A stretch of 22,422 nt of DNA from a virus: positions 1-22,422 of the IMG/VR virus record IMGVR_UViG_3300046000_009961; one strand, written 5' to 3'. The position numbers and the translations under genes were made by a program. Shown in pieces: positions 7,403 to 14,672 of this stretch (position 1 is the stretch's first letter; each line of letters opens with the position of its first letter). The notes under the pieces were generated by a model, which worked only from the letters and a program-made list of their open reading frames with translations, was not told the origin of the DNA and made no database searches.

Positions 7403-7921
7403 ATGAAAATTTTAAGAGCTCGACTAAAACCTTATGGCGGTGTTACCGAATTCATATCTGTATCAGGTAGAATCAAAGGTCTTATTGATAAGAACAAAGG
7501 AGATGAGTTTCACTTTGTTATTGATAATGATGGTGTTAAAACTGTTAAAGAGTTTGGACCAGAAAATATCAACGAAGAATTAGTAGGTCAATCTATTAGT
7601 ATCTGTGATAGCCCTTGGTTAGCACAATTTAACGAAGACGGCACAGTTGATGTAGTAACTGAAACTAATGAATCTTTGCCTCGTCAACAAACAGTAGACC
7701 AATTAAAAAAAGTTATGAAGATGTCAGCTAAAACTGATATTGGTAATAGAATATCTGATATGAATAAACAAGGTGCTAATATTCAATATATTCAAAATCC
7801 AATTGATTCTGGTATTGAATCATATGAAGATTATGAAAAACACAATAAAAAATTTGTACCTTCTTGGAACTTAAAACATTTGTTAAGTCCATTTTCAGGT
7901 GAATCAAAAAAGAAGAAATAA
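7403..7921 (+). CDS. Hypothetical protein
   Basis: A 172-residue protein that I do not recognise. I chose the ATG at 7403 rather than an in-frame ATG... codon at 7376, because 7376 lies inside the terminator hairpin and 7403 follows a TTTTTAATATATATG box by two nt. The N-terminal half looks like a small beta domain (S-V-S-G-R-I-K-G-L-I-D, F-H-F-V-I-D-N-D-G-V). The C-terminal half is polar and ends in a lysine-rich tail (G-E-S-K-K-K-K). It lacks the MKYLK-type start of the genes that follow. The next gene starts one nt after its stop, so the two are probably co-transcribed. Confidence 0.6.
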   Translation: MKILRARLKPYGGVTEFISVSGRIKGLIDKNKGDEFHFVIDNDGVKTVKEFGPENINEELVGQSISICDSPWLAQFNEDGTVDVVTETNESLPRQQTVDQLKKVMKMSAKTDIGNRISDMNKQGANIQYIQNPIDSGIESYEDYEKHNKKFVPSWNLKHLLSPFSGESKKKK

Positions 7922-7922
7922 T

Positions 7923-8408
7923 ATGAAATACTTAAAACGATTTAACGAAGCATCATTTGATAGAATTGAAGAGTTCATTAAATTGGCTAATGCTATTATC
8001 AACTATGATGAAAGTGAATTAGAACAAGGTGATGAACCTTCTAATACTGATATTCTTTCTGAATTAGGTGATTTATGTAATGAATTAACATTTAGATCTG
8101 AAGAACTTCAACAAGTTATTAACAGTGGTCGTATATCTGATCCTAATAACTTCTTACAAATTATCTTAGATGAAACTTTAAGAGATGAAGAAGCTATGGA
8201 GAATGATGAAACACCTACTTTGAATACAGAAGATATTGAATCTAAAATTAAAGACGCTGCTTATAGTCTTAGAGGTTTTGGAACAATGACTAAAAATGCC
8301 GCTTTTATAAACGGTGCTAAATGGGTCATTCACAATCTAACAGATGCTGAAATAAAACATCTTAGAGAAAACTCAGATTCAGATGACCATAGTTTCTTTG
8401 GTCTATAA
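7923..8408 (+). CDS. Putative internal head protein with capsid-targeting N-terminus
   Basis: A 161-residue acidic, mostly helical protein of unknown function. I chose the ATG at 7923, giving MKYLKRFNEA; an in-frame ATG at 7899 lies inside the preceding gene. The first ten residues resemble the T4 internal-protein leader MKTYQEFIAE/A, and F-N-E/A fits the prohead protease pattern (hydrophobic-x-Glu, then a small residue). The rest has two helical segments (about 12-30 and 40-75) and an acidic linker; R-G-F-G-T-M-T-K-N-A-A-F-I-N-G-A-K-W (about 124-141) is the only distinctive stretch. Packaging in the head is inferred from the N-terminus and from five neighbours with the same feature. Confidence 0.65.
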   Translation: MKYLKRFNEASFDRIEEFIKLANAIINYDESELEQGDEPSNTDILSELGDLCNELTFRSEELQQVINSGRISDPNNFLQIILDETLRDEEAMENDETPTLNTEDIESKIKDAAYSLRGFGTMTKNAAFINGAKWVIHNLTDAEIKHLRENSDSDDHSFFGL

Positions 8409-8423
8409 AAATAATTAATATTT

Positions 8424-8711
8424 ATGAAATACTTAAAAACATTTGAAGCTTACGGACAATCATCAGATATTCACGAAGATATTGCTGTAAGTATATTAGC
8501 AGAATTAAAGAAACTTCAAGCTGAAAAAGGTTACTACACAGTAGAAGACTATGAAGCTTATATGAGAGAAAGAGGAGCTGACGATATTATGATCGATTCA
8601 GTTATGAATTATTTAGTAGGTATGGACTTTGGTTTTGATACAGAACCAGAAGAAGAACTACCAGAAGGCTGGGAAGACGAAATTAAATTAGTTTATAAAG
8701 ACGAAGAATAA
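8424..8711 (+). CDS. Small acidic putative internal head protein with capsid-targeting N-terminus
   Basis: A 95-residue protein starting MKYLKTFEAYG, the same opening as the gene 15 nt upstream; T-F-E/A would be the cleavage point. The body is strongly acidic with two helices (I-A-V-S-I-L-A-E-L-K-K-L-Q-A-E-K and V-E-D-Y-E-A-Y-M-R-E-R-G-A-D-D-I-M-I-D) and an E/D-rich tail. The E-x-Y-x-x-Y-M-x-x-R-G-x-D-x-x-x-I-D stretch could be a small helical protein-binding domain, but this is a guess. It is the last gene before a bidirectional terminator shared with the convergent RNA ligase gene. Confidence 0.6.
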   Translation: MKYLKTFEAYGQSSDIHEDIAVSILAELKKLQAEKGYYTVEDYEAYMRERGADDIMIDSVMNYLVGMDFGFDTEPEEELPEGWEDEIKLVYKDEE

Positions 8712-8739
8712 AAAAACCCACTCAAATGAGTGGGTTTTT
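8712..8739. terminator. Bidirectional terminator between convergent genes
   Basis: AAAAACCCACTCA (8712-8724) pairs perfectly with TGAGTGGGTTTTT (8727-8739). T-runs exist on both strands, so it can stop transcription from the gene ending at 8711 and from the RNA ligase gene ending at 8743. Confidence 0.85.
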
Positions 8740-8742
8740 CTT

Positions 8743-9831
8743 TTAGTTAATTTCCTCTCCGGTTTCTTTGTATGCCGGGTTGATGATTTTCAACCTAAGT
8801 TTAGTACCATCTTTAGCATCACGGTCAATGTAAGGACGAAGTACAACACCTTCACGGATATGTAATTCTTTACCAGACACTAACTCTTTTCCCTTACAAA
8901 GTTCTACGACATCTTTTGGAAGGATGAAGTCAACTCTTGTCTTACGGATTCCTCTTGACTCATCTTCGTAAAGAACTACTTCTTTAGATTCTAAGTTAAG
9001 AGTACCATCGTAAATGATTGGCACCCACAACGCTCTCAATTCATCAGGTACCATATCGTAAGGGATAGATTTACCATTTACCCTAACATCAAACAACCTT
9101 GCGGTTGGATTTGTTTGTCCATAGTTATATCCTTTTTGAACAGGAATAACTTCACCAAACACTTGAACAACACCTTCTGTAAAACTATTTCTAATCTTAC
9201 CAACGATGTTATCATTTTTAGATGCCATCCAGTATGTGTTTCCTTCTTCATCTTGTAAAGACAATCCGGCTTTTAACATACCTTTAGAACTTACAATCGT
9301 TTTCTCAGTTTCAATCTCATGTGCTAAGATGAATTGAGAACCGTGTACTTTCTCAGTGATAACAACTCTTTCACCTGGTACTAAATCATTGACATAAACA
9401 TTCGCATGTTCACAGTCGTGATTTCCAATGTGTGACATTTCAAATCGTGTCACACTTCCAGCCAAGTGAACTGGAATTGGTGGTTCGTATTTAGTTATAC
9501 CCAAGTCTTCAGAAATATCTACACCAACCGTGTAGCTTTCAAAGTTTGGAACTAAATGTTTAGGAATGATAATCCCAGAAGAGATTTCATTTCTAAGACG
9601 AACTGCCTTTACCCTGTCTTTATTAGGACCAGAAAGGTATTTTTCATACTCTGCTTTAAGCTGTCCGGTTAGAACAGATTTTTCAGGTGCGAAGATTACC
9701 TCGTCTCCGGTCACATAAAGACCTTTTTGAACTACTACTTGGTATGAACCAACCTTACCTAGTTCGAGAGCTTCTGCGTTTGGGTGAACGAATAGCTCGA
9801 TTCTTTCTTTAGATACTTTAAAATTACTCAT
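8743..9831 (-). CDS. ATP-dependent RNA ligase, Rnl5 / DRB0094 type
   Basis: This enzyme seals RNA ends (5'-phosphate to 3'-OH) through a covalent lysyl-AMP. The 362-residue protein has an N-terminal OB-like domain (about 1-130) and then a nucleotidyltransferase domain, the layout of the Deinococcus RNA ligase DraRnl. Motif I is E-K-V-H-G-S with the adenylated Lys161. Motif Ia is S-S-K-G (181-184), motif III Q-V-F-G-E-V-I (223-229), motif IV R-E-G-V-V-L-R-P near residue 330, and motif V L-R-L-K-I-I-N-P near 350. H-x-G in motif I, in place of the common D-G, is typical of this family. A tRNA 3'-end fragment lies just upstream of its start, and a 2H phosphoesterase is encoded by the second gene beyond, so a role in repairing cleaved tRNA is a reasonable inference. 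Confidence 0.85.
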   Translation of the reverse strand: MSNFKVSKERIELFVHPNAEALELGKVGSYQVVVQKGLYVTGDEVIFAPEKSVLTGQLKAEYEKYLSGPNKDRVKAVRLRNEISSGIIIPKHLVPNFESYTVGVDISEDLGITKYEPPIPVHLAGSVTRFEMSHIGNHDCEHANVYVNDLVPGERVVITEKVHGSQFILAHEIETEKTIVSSKGMLKAGLSLQDEEGNTYWMASKNDNIVGKIRNSFTEGVVQVFGEVIPVQKGYNYGQTNPTARLFDVRVNGKSIPYDMVPDELRALWVPIIYDGTLNLESKEVVLYEDESRGIRKTRVDFILPKDVVELCKGKELVSGKELHIREGVVLRPYIDRDAKDGTKLRLKIINPAYKETGEEIN

Positions 9832-9859
9832 AATTCTTTAATTTAATTTGTTTAACAAT

Positions 9860-9888
9860 CTGGGTTCGAGTCCGTCCTTGTGTCACCA
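9860..9888 (+). pseudogene. tRNA 3'-end fragment (T-loop and CCA)
   Basis: CTGGGTTCGAGTCC is a classic T-arm with T-loop TTCGAGT, and 12 nt later comes CACCA, a discriminator plus encoded CCA. Only the two stem pairs next to the loop are intact, and no D-arm, anticodon arm or 5' acceptor strand can be found in the A/T-rich sequence upstream. It is therefore a fragment, not a working tRNA. Unlike the tRNA-Gly at 15945 it carries CCA, which hints at a different origin. It could be a recombination scar, a decoy, or chance. Confidence 0.45.
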
Positions 9889-9968
9889 ATTAAATTCTAT
9901 CTAAGAAGAAATTAACAATACAAAGATATAAATTAATTTTGATTACACCAAATAATATATATAGATAT

Positions 9969-10400
9969 ATGAAATATCTTAAAAGTTTTAATGAATCAAT
10001 GGAAAATCAAATCTATAAGCAGGTTCTTGATACAATTAAAGATTGTTTTCAAGAATTTGAAGATAATGGTTGGTACTGGATATCAGATGTTTCTTATCCA
10101 GGTATATCTGTTTGGCAAAATCCAAACTTCAATTGTAGAATGATGAATAAAGAAGAATCTGATCCAAGAAACTGGACTCTAAATAAAAATCCTTACGAAA
10201 AAAACATTGATATTACCGGTGAAATTAAATCAGATGGTTCAATTAATTGGGAAATGAATGAAGACGAAACAGATAGCGAAGATGGTAAAGATTTCTTAGT
10301 TGCCGTAAAAAGATTACATGATGAAACTGGAATTGATTTTAGATTCTCATATAATAATAGAGGTGGTGAAAGAAGAATAATAATACAAGGTAGAATATGA
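9969..10400 (+). CDS. Putative internal head protein with capsid-targeting N-terminus
   Basis: A 143-residue protein of unknown function. The ATG at 9969 is preferred over an in-frame ATG at 9939 because it follows an AATATATATA stretch and gives the family opening MKYLKSFNES. The possible cleavage is F-N-E/S. The body begins with a helix (I-Y-K-Q-V-L-D-T-I-K-D-C-F-Q-E-F), then a W-rich segment (G-W-Y-W-I-S-D-V), and ends with a basic, beta-like tail (G-G-E-R-R-I-I-I-Q-G-R-I). It is the first gene of an operon whose members overlap by ATGA; its stop overlaps the next start at 10397. Confidence 0.65.
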   Translation: MKYLKSFNESMENQIYKQVLDTIKDCFQEFEDNGWYWISDVSYPGISVWQNPNFNCRMMNKEESDPRNWTLNKNPYEKNIDITGEIKSDGSINWEMNEDETDSEDGKDFLVAVKRLHDETGIDFRFSYNNRGGERRIIIQGRI

Positions 10401-11722
10401 TAATTAAAAACTATATACAATTTATAAAAGAATCAATTAACGGTCATAAATATGGATGTGTTATGATTGAAGTTCCTGTAAGTAACTGGAATGAAATAAC
10501 ATCATCTATTGATCCGGAAGACATATTTTATGGTGATGAAAATGATGATCCTAAAGGTGTTCAAGAAAATCCACATCTTACTATATTATATGGTTTACAC
10601 GATGATGTAACAGAAGACCAAGTTAAATCTGTATTTGAAGGATTCACTGATGATATTAATATAGAAGTTAATGGTGTTGGTATATTTGAAAATGATAAAT
10701 TTGATGTTGTTAAGTTTAATGTAAACCCAGATGGTGCTTTACAACATTTACATGATGAGTTATCTAAGTTTCCTAATTCAGACCAATTTCCTGATTACAA
10801 ACCGCATATTACTATTGCTTATGTTAAGAAAGGAATGGGTAAGAAATATGTTAAACCTGATTATAAATACGAAGTTAAGAATGTCAATAAGATTACATAT
10901 TCAATGCCTGATGGTACAAAAACAGAATTTGAATATAATAGTGGTTTAGTAGAATCATTGAATGAAAATAAGATGTGGTATAAAACTATTCCACAAATAT
11001 TAGAATGGTTAGAATCTAAATCAAAAATGCCTTGGTTGTGGATAGATACCGAGACAACTGGATTAGGTGGTCCTAAACAACAACAATTAACTCAAGTATC
11101 TGCTTTATCAACAGATTATAATTTTGCTTCAAATACTTTTAACGAATTAGGATTGTTTGATGAGAAGATTAAATTAACTGATGAAACTAAATCTAAATTT
11201 AGTACACCAGAAGATAGAACTAAATGGGTTTTAGGATTCAATCATTATGGTTCAGGTAAATACAAATATAAAAATGAACAAGAGATATTAAATCAGTTCT
11301 TTGATTGGATTGGTAACTATGAACCTTGTTTATTAATAGCACAGAACGCAGGTTTTGATATGGCTATGTTGGCTGGTAGATATGGTCATAAAATTAAGAA
11401 TGAAGTATTTGATACTAAGATGTTAATTCAATTATACTACTTACCACTTTTACAAAAATTATCTGAAGGAGATTCTAAATATAAAGATATGATTGATTTT
11501 ATTGGAAAGTCAACAAGAGATGGTGGTTTAATCTCATCTTCTATGTCTAAAGTAGGTCCAGCTCTTGGAATTAATATGACTAACTATCATGATGCTTTAA
11601 CAGATGTAAAGATAACCATAGAGATGTATCAAAAGATAGTTGAGTTCTTAAAGGAGAATCAAGAAGTTGATATTATGAAATATCAATCTGAAAGAATAAA
11701 AGTTATTAAATCAAGTAAATGA
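10397..11722 (+). CDS. 2H phosphoesterase - DEDDh 3'-5' exonuclease fusion with capsid-targeting-like N-terminus
   Basis: A 441-residue two-enzyme protein. Residues 1-13 (MIIKNYIQFIKES) resemble the capsid-targeting leader, with possible cleavage I-K-E/S. Residues about 18-180 form a 2H phosphoesterase: two H-x-T motifs, H60-L-T62 and H137-I-T139, the second in P-H-I-T-I-A-Y. This fold includes 2'-5' RNA ligase-like enzymes, cyclic phosphodiesterases and the anti-CBASS protein Acb1. Residues about 210-415 form a DnaQ-like exonuclease: D217-T-E219 (W-I-D-T-E-T-T-G), N-A-G-F-D321, and Y-H398-D-A-L-T-D403. Every catalytic residue of both domains is present. It is coupled by ATGA to both neighbours. 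The substrate is unknown: RNA ends, cyclic nucleotides or single-stranded nucleic acid are all possible. Confidence 0.85.
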   Translation: MIIKNYIQFIKESINGHKYGCVMIEVPVSNWNEITSSIDPEDIFYGDENDDPKGVQENPHLTILYGLHDDVTEDQVKSVFEGFTDDINIEVNGVGIFENDKFDVVKFNVNPDGALQHLHDELSKFPNSDQFPDYKPHITIAYVKKGMGKKYVKPDYKYEVKNVNKITYSMPDGTKTEFEYNSGLVESLNENKMWYKTIPQILEWLESKSKMPWLWIDTETTGLGGPKQQQLTQVSALSTDYNFASNTFNELGLFDEKIKLTDETKSKFSTPEDRTKWVLGFNHYGSGKYKYKNEQEILNQFFDWIGNYEPCLLIAQNAGFDMAMLAGRYGHKIKNEVFDTKMLIQLYYLPLLQKLSEGDSKYKDMIDFIGKSTRDGGLISSSMSKVGPALGINMTNYHDALTDVKITIEMYQKIVEFLKENQEVDIMKYQSERIKVIKSSK

Positions 11723-12555
11723 AACATTTAAAGAGCATAAATGAAAGTCTAAATACTACTACTTTGGCAAAAGACGAAGTAATTGAGATACTTACGAAAA
11801 AATGTAAGAAATTTCTTAATTGGGGAAAAGAATATACTGAAGATTGTTTAATTTATAGAAAAGATGAAAATCGTGGTGACTTTTTATTAGTTAATCCAAA
11901 GATTTCATCACAAGATAGAATTGCTCCTTATGCTTCTAAAAACTATCACAACTTACTAATCTCTAATTTAGAATCTTGGAAAGACTGGCCCAGAAGAAAC
12001 AAATCTTTGATTTGTGCTTCTTCATATAGAGCATTGTCACATGGTTCTGGATCAGTTGATTATGTTATTATTCCTTTTGATGATACTATGGTAGCCACTG
12101 GTGATAGAGGTGATTTTTGGAATTGTTTTTCAAATCTACCAAAAGATGAAGATTTTACAGAGGAAGAGATGGATAGACCATCAATTGCTTATTATATGAC
12201 ATCACTTGTTCATGAATTAGACAGAGATGTTAAACCATCATTAAATACAAATTGGAATGAACTAAAATCGTTTTTAGAAGAATCAGAAGCATCTGAACAG
12301 ATAATAAGTAAATACTTTACAACTGATTATGAAGTTTTGTGGGATGATAATCTAAACCTATTAGAAAACTTAAATATACTATTAAACCCTAAAAGTAATA
12401 ATTTCAAACTGACAGATATAACAGGCGTAATGAATCTTTATTCTCAACTTGATACAAATGAATCAGAAGCTAGCGAATCTTGGTTTGAAGATGAGTCAAT
12501 AATGATAAGACTTGATAAAATAACAGAAATATTAAAAGAACTTAACTTAGAATGA
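11719..12555 (+). CDS. Putative internal head protein, possible ADP-ribosyltransferase-like domain
   Basis: A 278-residue protein opening MKHLKSINES, with possible cleavage I-N-E/S. The middle has three segments reminiscent of ADP-ribosyltransferases: L-I-Y-R (44-47) in place of the Y-R-G motif, P-R-R-N-K-S-L-I-C-A-S-S (91-102) in place of the S-T-S motif, and D-Y-V-I-I-P-F-D-D-T (114-123), followed by G-D-F-W-N-C-F. A clear catalytic E-x-E is not visible, so the enzymatic call is weak. T4 also packages and injects an ADP-ribosyltransferase (Alt), which makes the idea attractive in this context. The C-terminal third is acidic and helical. The start overlaps the previous stop by ATGA, as does the end with the next gene. 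Confidence 0.6.
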   Translation: MKHLKSINESLNTTTLAKDEVIEILTKKCKKFLNWGKEYTEDCLIYRKDENRGDFLLVNPKISSQDRIAPYASKNYHNLLISNLESWKDWPRRNKSLICASSYRALSHGSGSVDYVIIPFDDTMVATGDRGDFWNCFSNLPKDEDFTEEEMDRPSIAYYMTSLVHELDRDVKPSLNTNWNELKSFLEESEASEQIISKYFTTDYEVLWDDNLNLLENLNILLNPKSNNFKLTDITGVMNLYSQLDTNESEASESWFEDESIMIRLDKITEILKELNLE

Positions 12556-13454
12556 AATACTTAAAGAAATATAAAATATTTGAATCTAAAGGAGAATCTA
12601 ATCTCTATGGTATTCACGATTGGATTGAAGATCTTAAATCTTGGGAATGGAGCAGAACTCAAAATCAAGTAGTGAATGAATCATCATTAAAGAAATGGTC
12701 TGATCATTTTATTGGCGAAGGTTATTATGAAAAAGTTGTCAATAATGTTGATAGAATATTTGAAGCCTTAAAGAAAGTTGATGAAGAAGAAATTCATATG
12801 AGAATGTATGATGTTTATGACCAAATACCTTCTAGTAAAGATAAATGGACTATGTGTTGTGTTGCTTATGGTGATGTAGAGAACTATAATAAACCAGATA
12901 GAAATAAGTATAATGGTTTAGTTACAGTAAAAAATAAAGATTCAAAAGATAGATTAAGAATAATTATTCATATTCTAAAAGATATAGTTTTTCCGACACT
13001 TTATATTGGCACTTGGCCCAATATGATGTTAAGACAAAGTGATGGGAGTTATTATGTAACTGATAAAAAATGGCAATGTCAAAACTTTAATATTGATGAT
13101 TATCAAGAAATGGGTATTAAATCAGGTGCTGAATTTGATACAGATGATTACAAAGGTAGAAAAGTTACAATCTATCAACATGATATAGATAAGAAAAAAC
13201 AATATTCTATTGATAAGATAATTAGTATGTATGTACCAGCTGTTGTTATTGAGATTGGTAATAGAGATAATTCAATTGCCTCTGGAGGTATTAATCTTAA
13301 AAAGATAGAGTTAATGATAGATGATGCTTTAGAATCTGTTTTACCAACACTTGATTATAAAGAAGTGGTATTTGATATGGCAAGATTCGATAGACAGTTT
13401 GATGATGATAAGGATATCTATGATTATACAGTAAAAATATTACTAAACTTCTAA
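12552..13454 (+). CDS. Putative internal head protein of unknown function
   Basis: A 300-residue protein opening MKYLKKYKIFES, with possible cleavage I-F-E/S. No known domain is recognised. Visible features are a Trp-rich helical N-terminal part (W-I-E-D-L-K-S-W-E-W), a central beta-rich part (W-T-M-C-C-V-A-Y-G, T-L-Y-I-G-T-W-P-N), and a later V-P-A-V-V-I-E-I-G-N-R-D-N-S segment. It is the last gene of the ATGA-coupled operon and is followed after 29 nt by a clear terminator, so the operon ends here. Confidence 0.6.
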   Translation: MKYLKKYKIFESKGESNLYGIHDWIEDLKSWEWSRTQNQVVNESSLKKWSDHFIGEGYYEKVVNNVDRIFEALKKVDEEEIHMRMYDVYDQIPSSKDKWTMCCVAYGDVENYNKPDRNKYNGLVTVKNKDSKDRLRIIIHILKDIVFPTLYIGTWPNMMLRQSDGSYYVTDKKWQCQNFNIDDYQEMGIKSGAEFDTDDYKGRKVTIYQHDIDKKKQYSIDKIISMYVPAVVIEIGNRDNSIASGGINLKKIELMIDDALESVLPTLDYKEVVFDMARFDRQFDDDKDIYDYTVKILLNF

Positions 13455-13483
13455 TTAAACTTTTTTGAAATTATTTTCTATAT

Positions 13484-13521
13484 AAGTGTGGTTTTTATTA
13501 TAAATTCCACACTTTTTTTAT
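13484..13521 (+). terminator. Terminator of the 9969-13454 operon
   Basis: AAGTGTGG (13484-13491) pairs with CCACACTT (13507-13514) and is followed by a T-run. The loop is 15 nt and itself A/T-rich. Confidence 0.75.
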
Positions 13522-13570
13522 TCTAATAAAATACTTCAAAATAACTCAACAACTTTTTTCAATCTTATAA

Positions 13571-13578
13571 TATAAATA
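13571..13578 (+). promoter_or_regulatory. T4-late-type promoter box TATAAATA
   Basis: An exact match to the T4 late consensus lies 53 nt upstream of the SSB start, after the operon terminator. By the T4 rule transcription would start at about 13584 and leave a leader of about 47 nt. The A/T richness makes chance matches likely. Confidence 0.4.
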
Positions 13579-13630
13579 ATAATCAGATACAATAAAGTAT
13601 TTGATATAAACAAAAAAATAAAAAGCAATT

Positions 13631-14596
13631 ATGGCACAAGAATTAGACGACCTCTTTAATGGAGGACTAGACAGCAAGATGGACTTCCTTAATGAGGCAA
13701 AAACAAACAACAACAACGATGGTATTTATCGTGTTGATCTTTCAAAAGTGAAAGACAAAAAAAGAGGATGGAGATCTGTAGTAAGATTACTTCCTAATTT
13801 GACCAAAGACGGTAAAGTTGGTCAATCAGCAATTGAGAAAGTTACTCACTATGTTGATATTAAACAACCAAGAGAATTAGCAGGTTGGTTCGACTCACCA
13901 AAAAACTTCAATGAGAAGTGTCCTTTGACTGATTTGTATTACACAATGCAGAATTCAAAAAATGCGATTTTGATTGAAAAGTCAAAACAATTAAAGTACT
14001 CTAAGAAATACTACTCTTACGTTTTAGTTATTGAAGACGAACAACAACCAGAATTAGTTGGTAAGATTTTAATCTTCCAATACGGTAAAACAATTAAAGA
14101 TAAAATCATGGCTGAAAAGAATGGTGAAATCTCTGGTGTAGGTTGTAACGTATTCAGTTTAGACTCTGGGAAAGACTTCGTATTGGTGGTAAAAGAAATC
14201 CAAACTGGTGACGAAACATATCCTGATTACAAGATGAGTATGTTCAAACCAGAAACTACTTCTCTTCCGATTTATTTTAAAGAGAAAGGAGTTTTCAAAA
14301 ATGCCCCTCTTAATGAAGGAAAAATTGAAGCTTCTGTTCAAAGTAAAATTAAAGAGTTCTTATTAGAACGTGAACACGATTTAGAAGAATTTTCTCCTAA
14401 AAAATTAACTGATGAGCAACAAGCTAAAATCACTGAGATTTCAAACTTCTTAACTGGTAAAGCTTCTTCTTCTTTCTCTAAACAAGAGTCAAAACCATCA
14501 TCTGATGATTTTGAATTTGAAGATAACTTCACAAAAACAGCGGCTACTACAAGTTCAAGTTCAGAAACTGAAGATGACTTCTTTGCAGATATTTAA
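13631..14596 (+). CDS. Single-stranded DNA-binding protein, T4 gp32-like
   Basis: This coats single-stranded DNA during replication and recombination and recruits partners through its tail. The 321-residue protein (T4 gp32: 301) has the gp32 plan: an N-terminal cooperative-binding segment, an OB core with R-S-V-V-R-L-L-P (48-55), Y-Y-S-Y-V-L-V-I-E-D-E (127-137) and I-F-Q-Y-G-K-T-I-K-D-K-I (148-159), and a Ser-rich acidic tail ending E-D-D-F-F-A-D-I. The T4 zinc finger (one His, three Cys) is not conserved: only H73 and C97 remain in that region, so the core probably folds without zinc. It has its own candidate promoter and a strong terminator, so it appears to be a single-gene unit. Confidence 0.85.
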   Translation: MAQELDDLFNGGLDSKMDFLNEAKTNNNNDGIYRVDLSKVKDKKRGWRSVVRLLPNLTKDGKVGQSAIEKVTHYVDIKQPRELAGWFDSPKNFNEKCPLTDLYYTMQNSKNAILIEKSKQLKYSKKYYSYVLVIEDEQQPELVGKILIFQYGKTIKDKIMAEKNGEISGVGCNVFSLDSGKDFVLVVKEIQTGDETYPDYKMSMFKPETTSLPIYFKEKGVFKNAPLNEGKIEASVQSKIKEFLLEREHDLEEFSPKKLTDEQQAKITEISNFLTGKASSSFSKQESKPSSDDFEFEDNFTKTAATTSSSSETEDDFFADI

Positions 14597-14616
14597 GATA
14601 CTGATAATAAGTAAAT

Positions 14617-14653
14617 AAAAATCCCCAAAAATTACCTTTTGGGGATTTTTTTG
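14617..14653 (+). terminator. Terminator after the SSB gene
   Basis: The 14-bp perfect stem AAAAATCCCCAAAA (14617-14630) with TTTTGGGGATTTTT (14637-14650), loop ATTACC, is followed by further T residues. Confidence 0.9.
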
Positions 14654-14672
14654 TTTAATAGATTACTATAAA

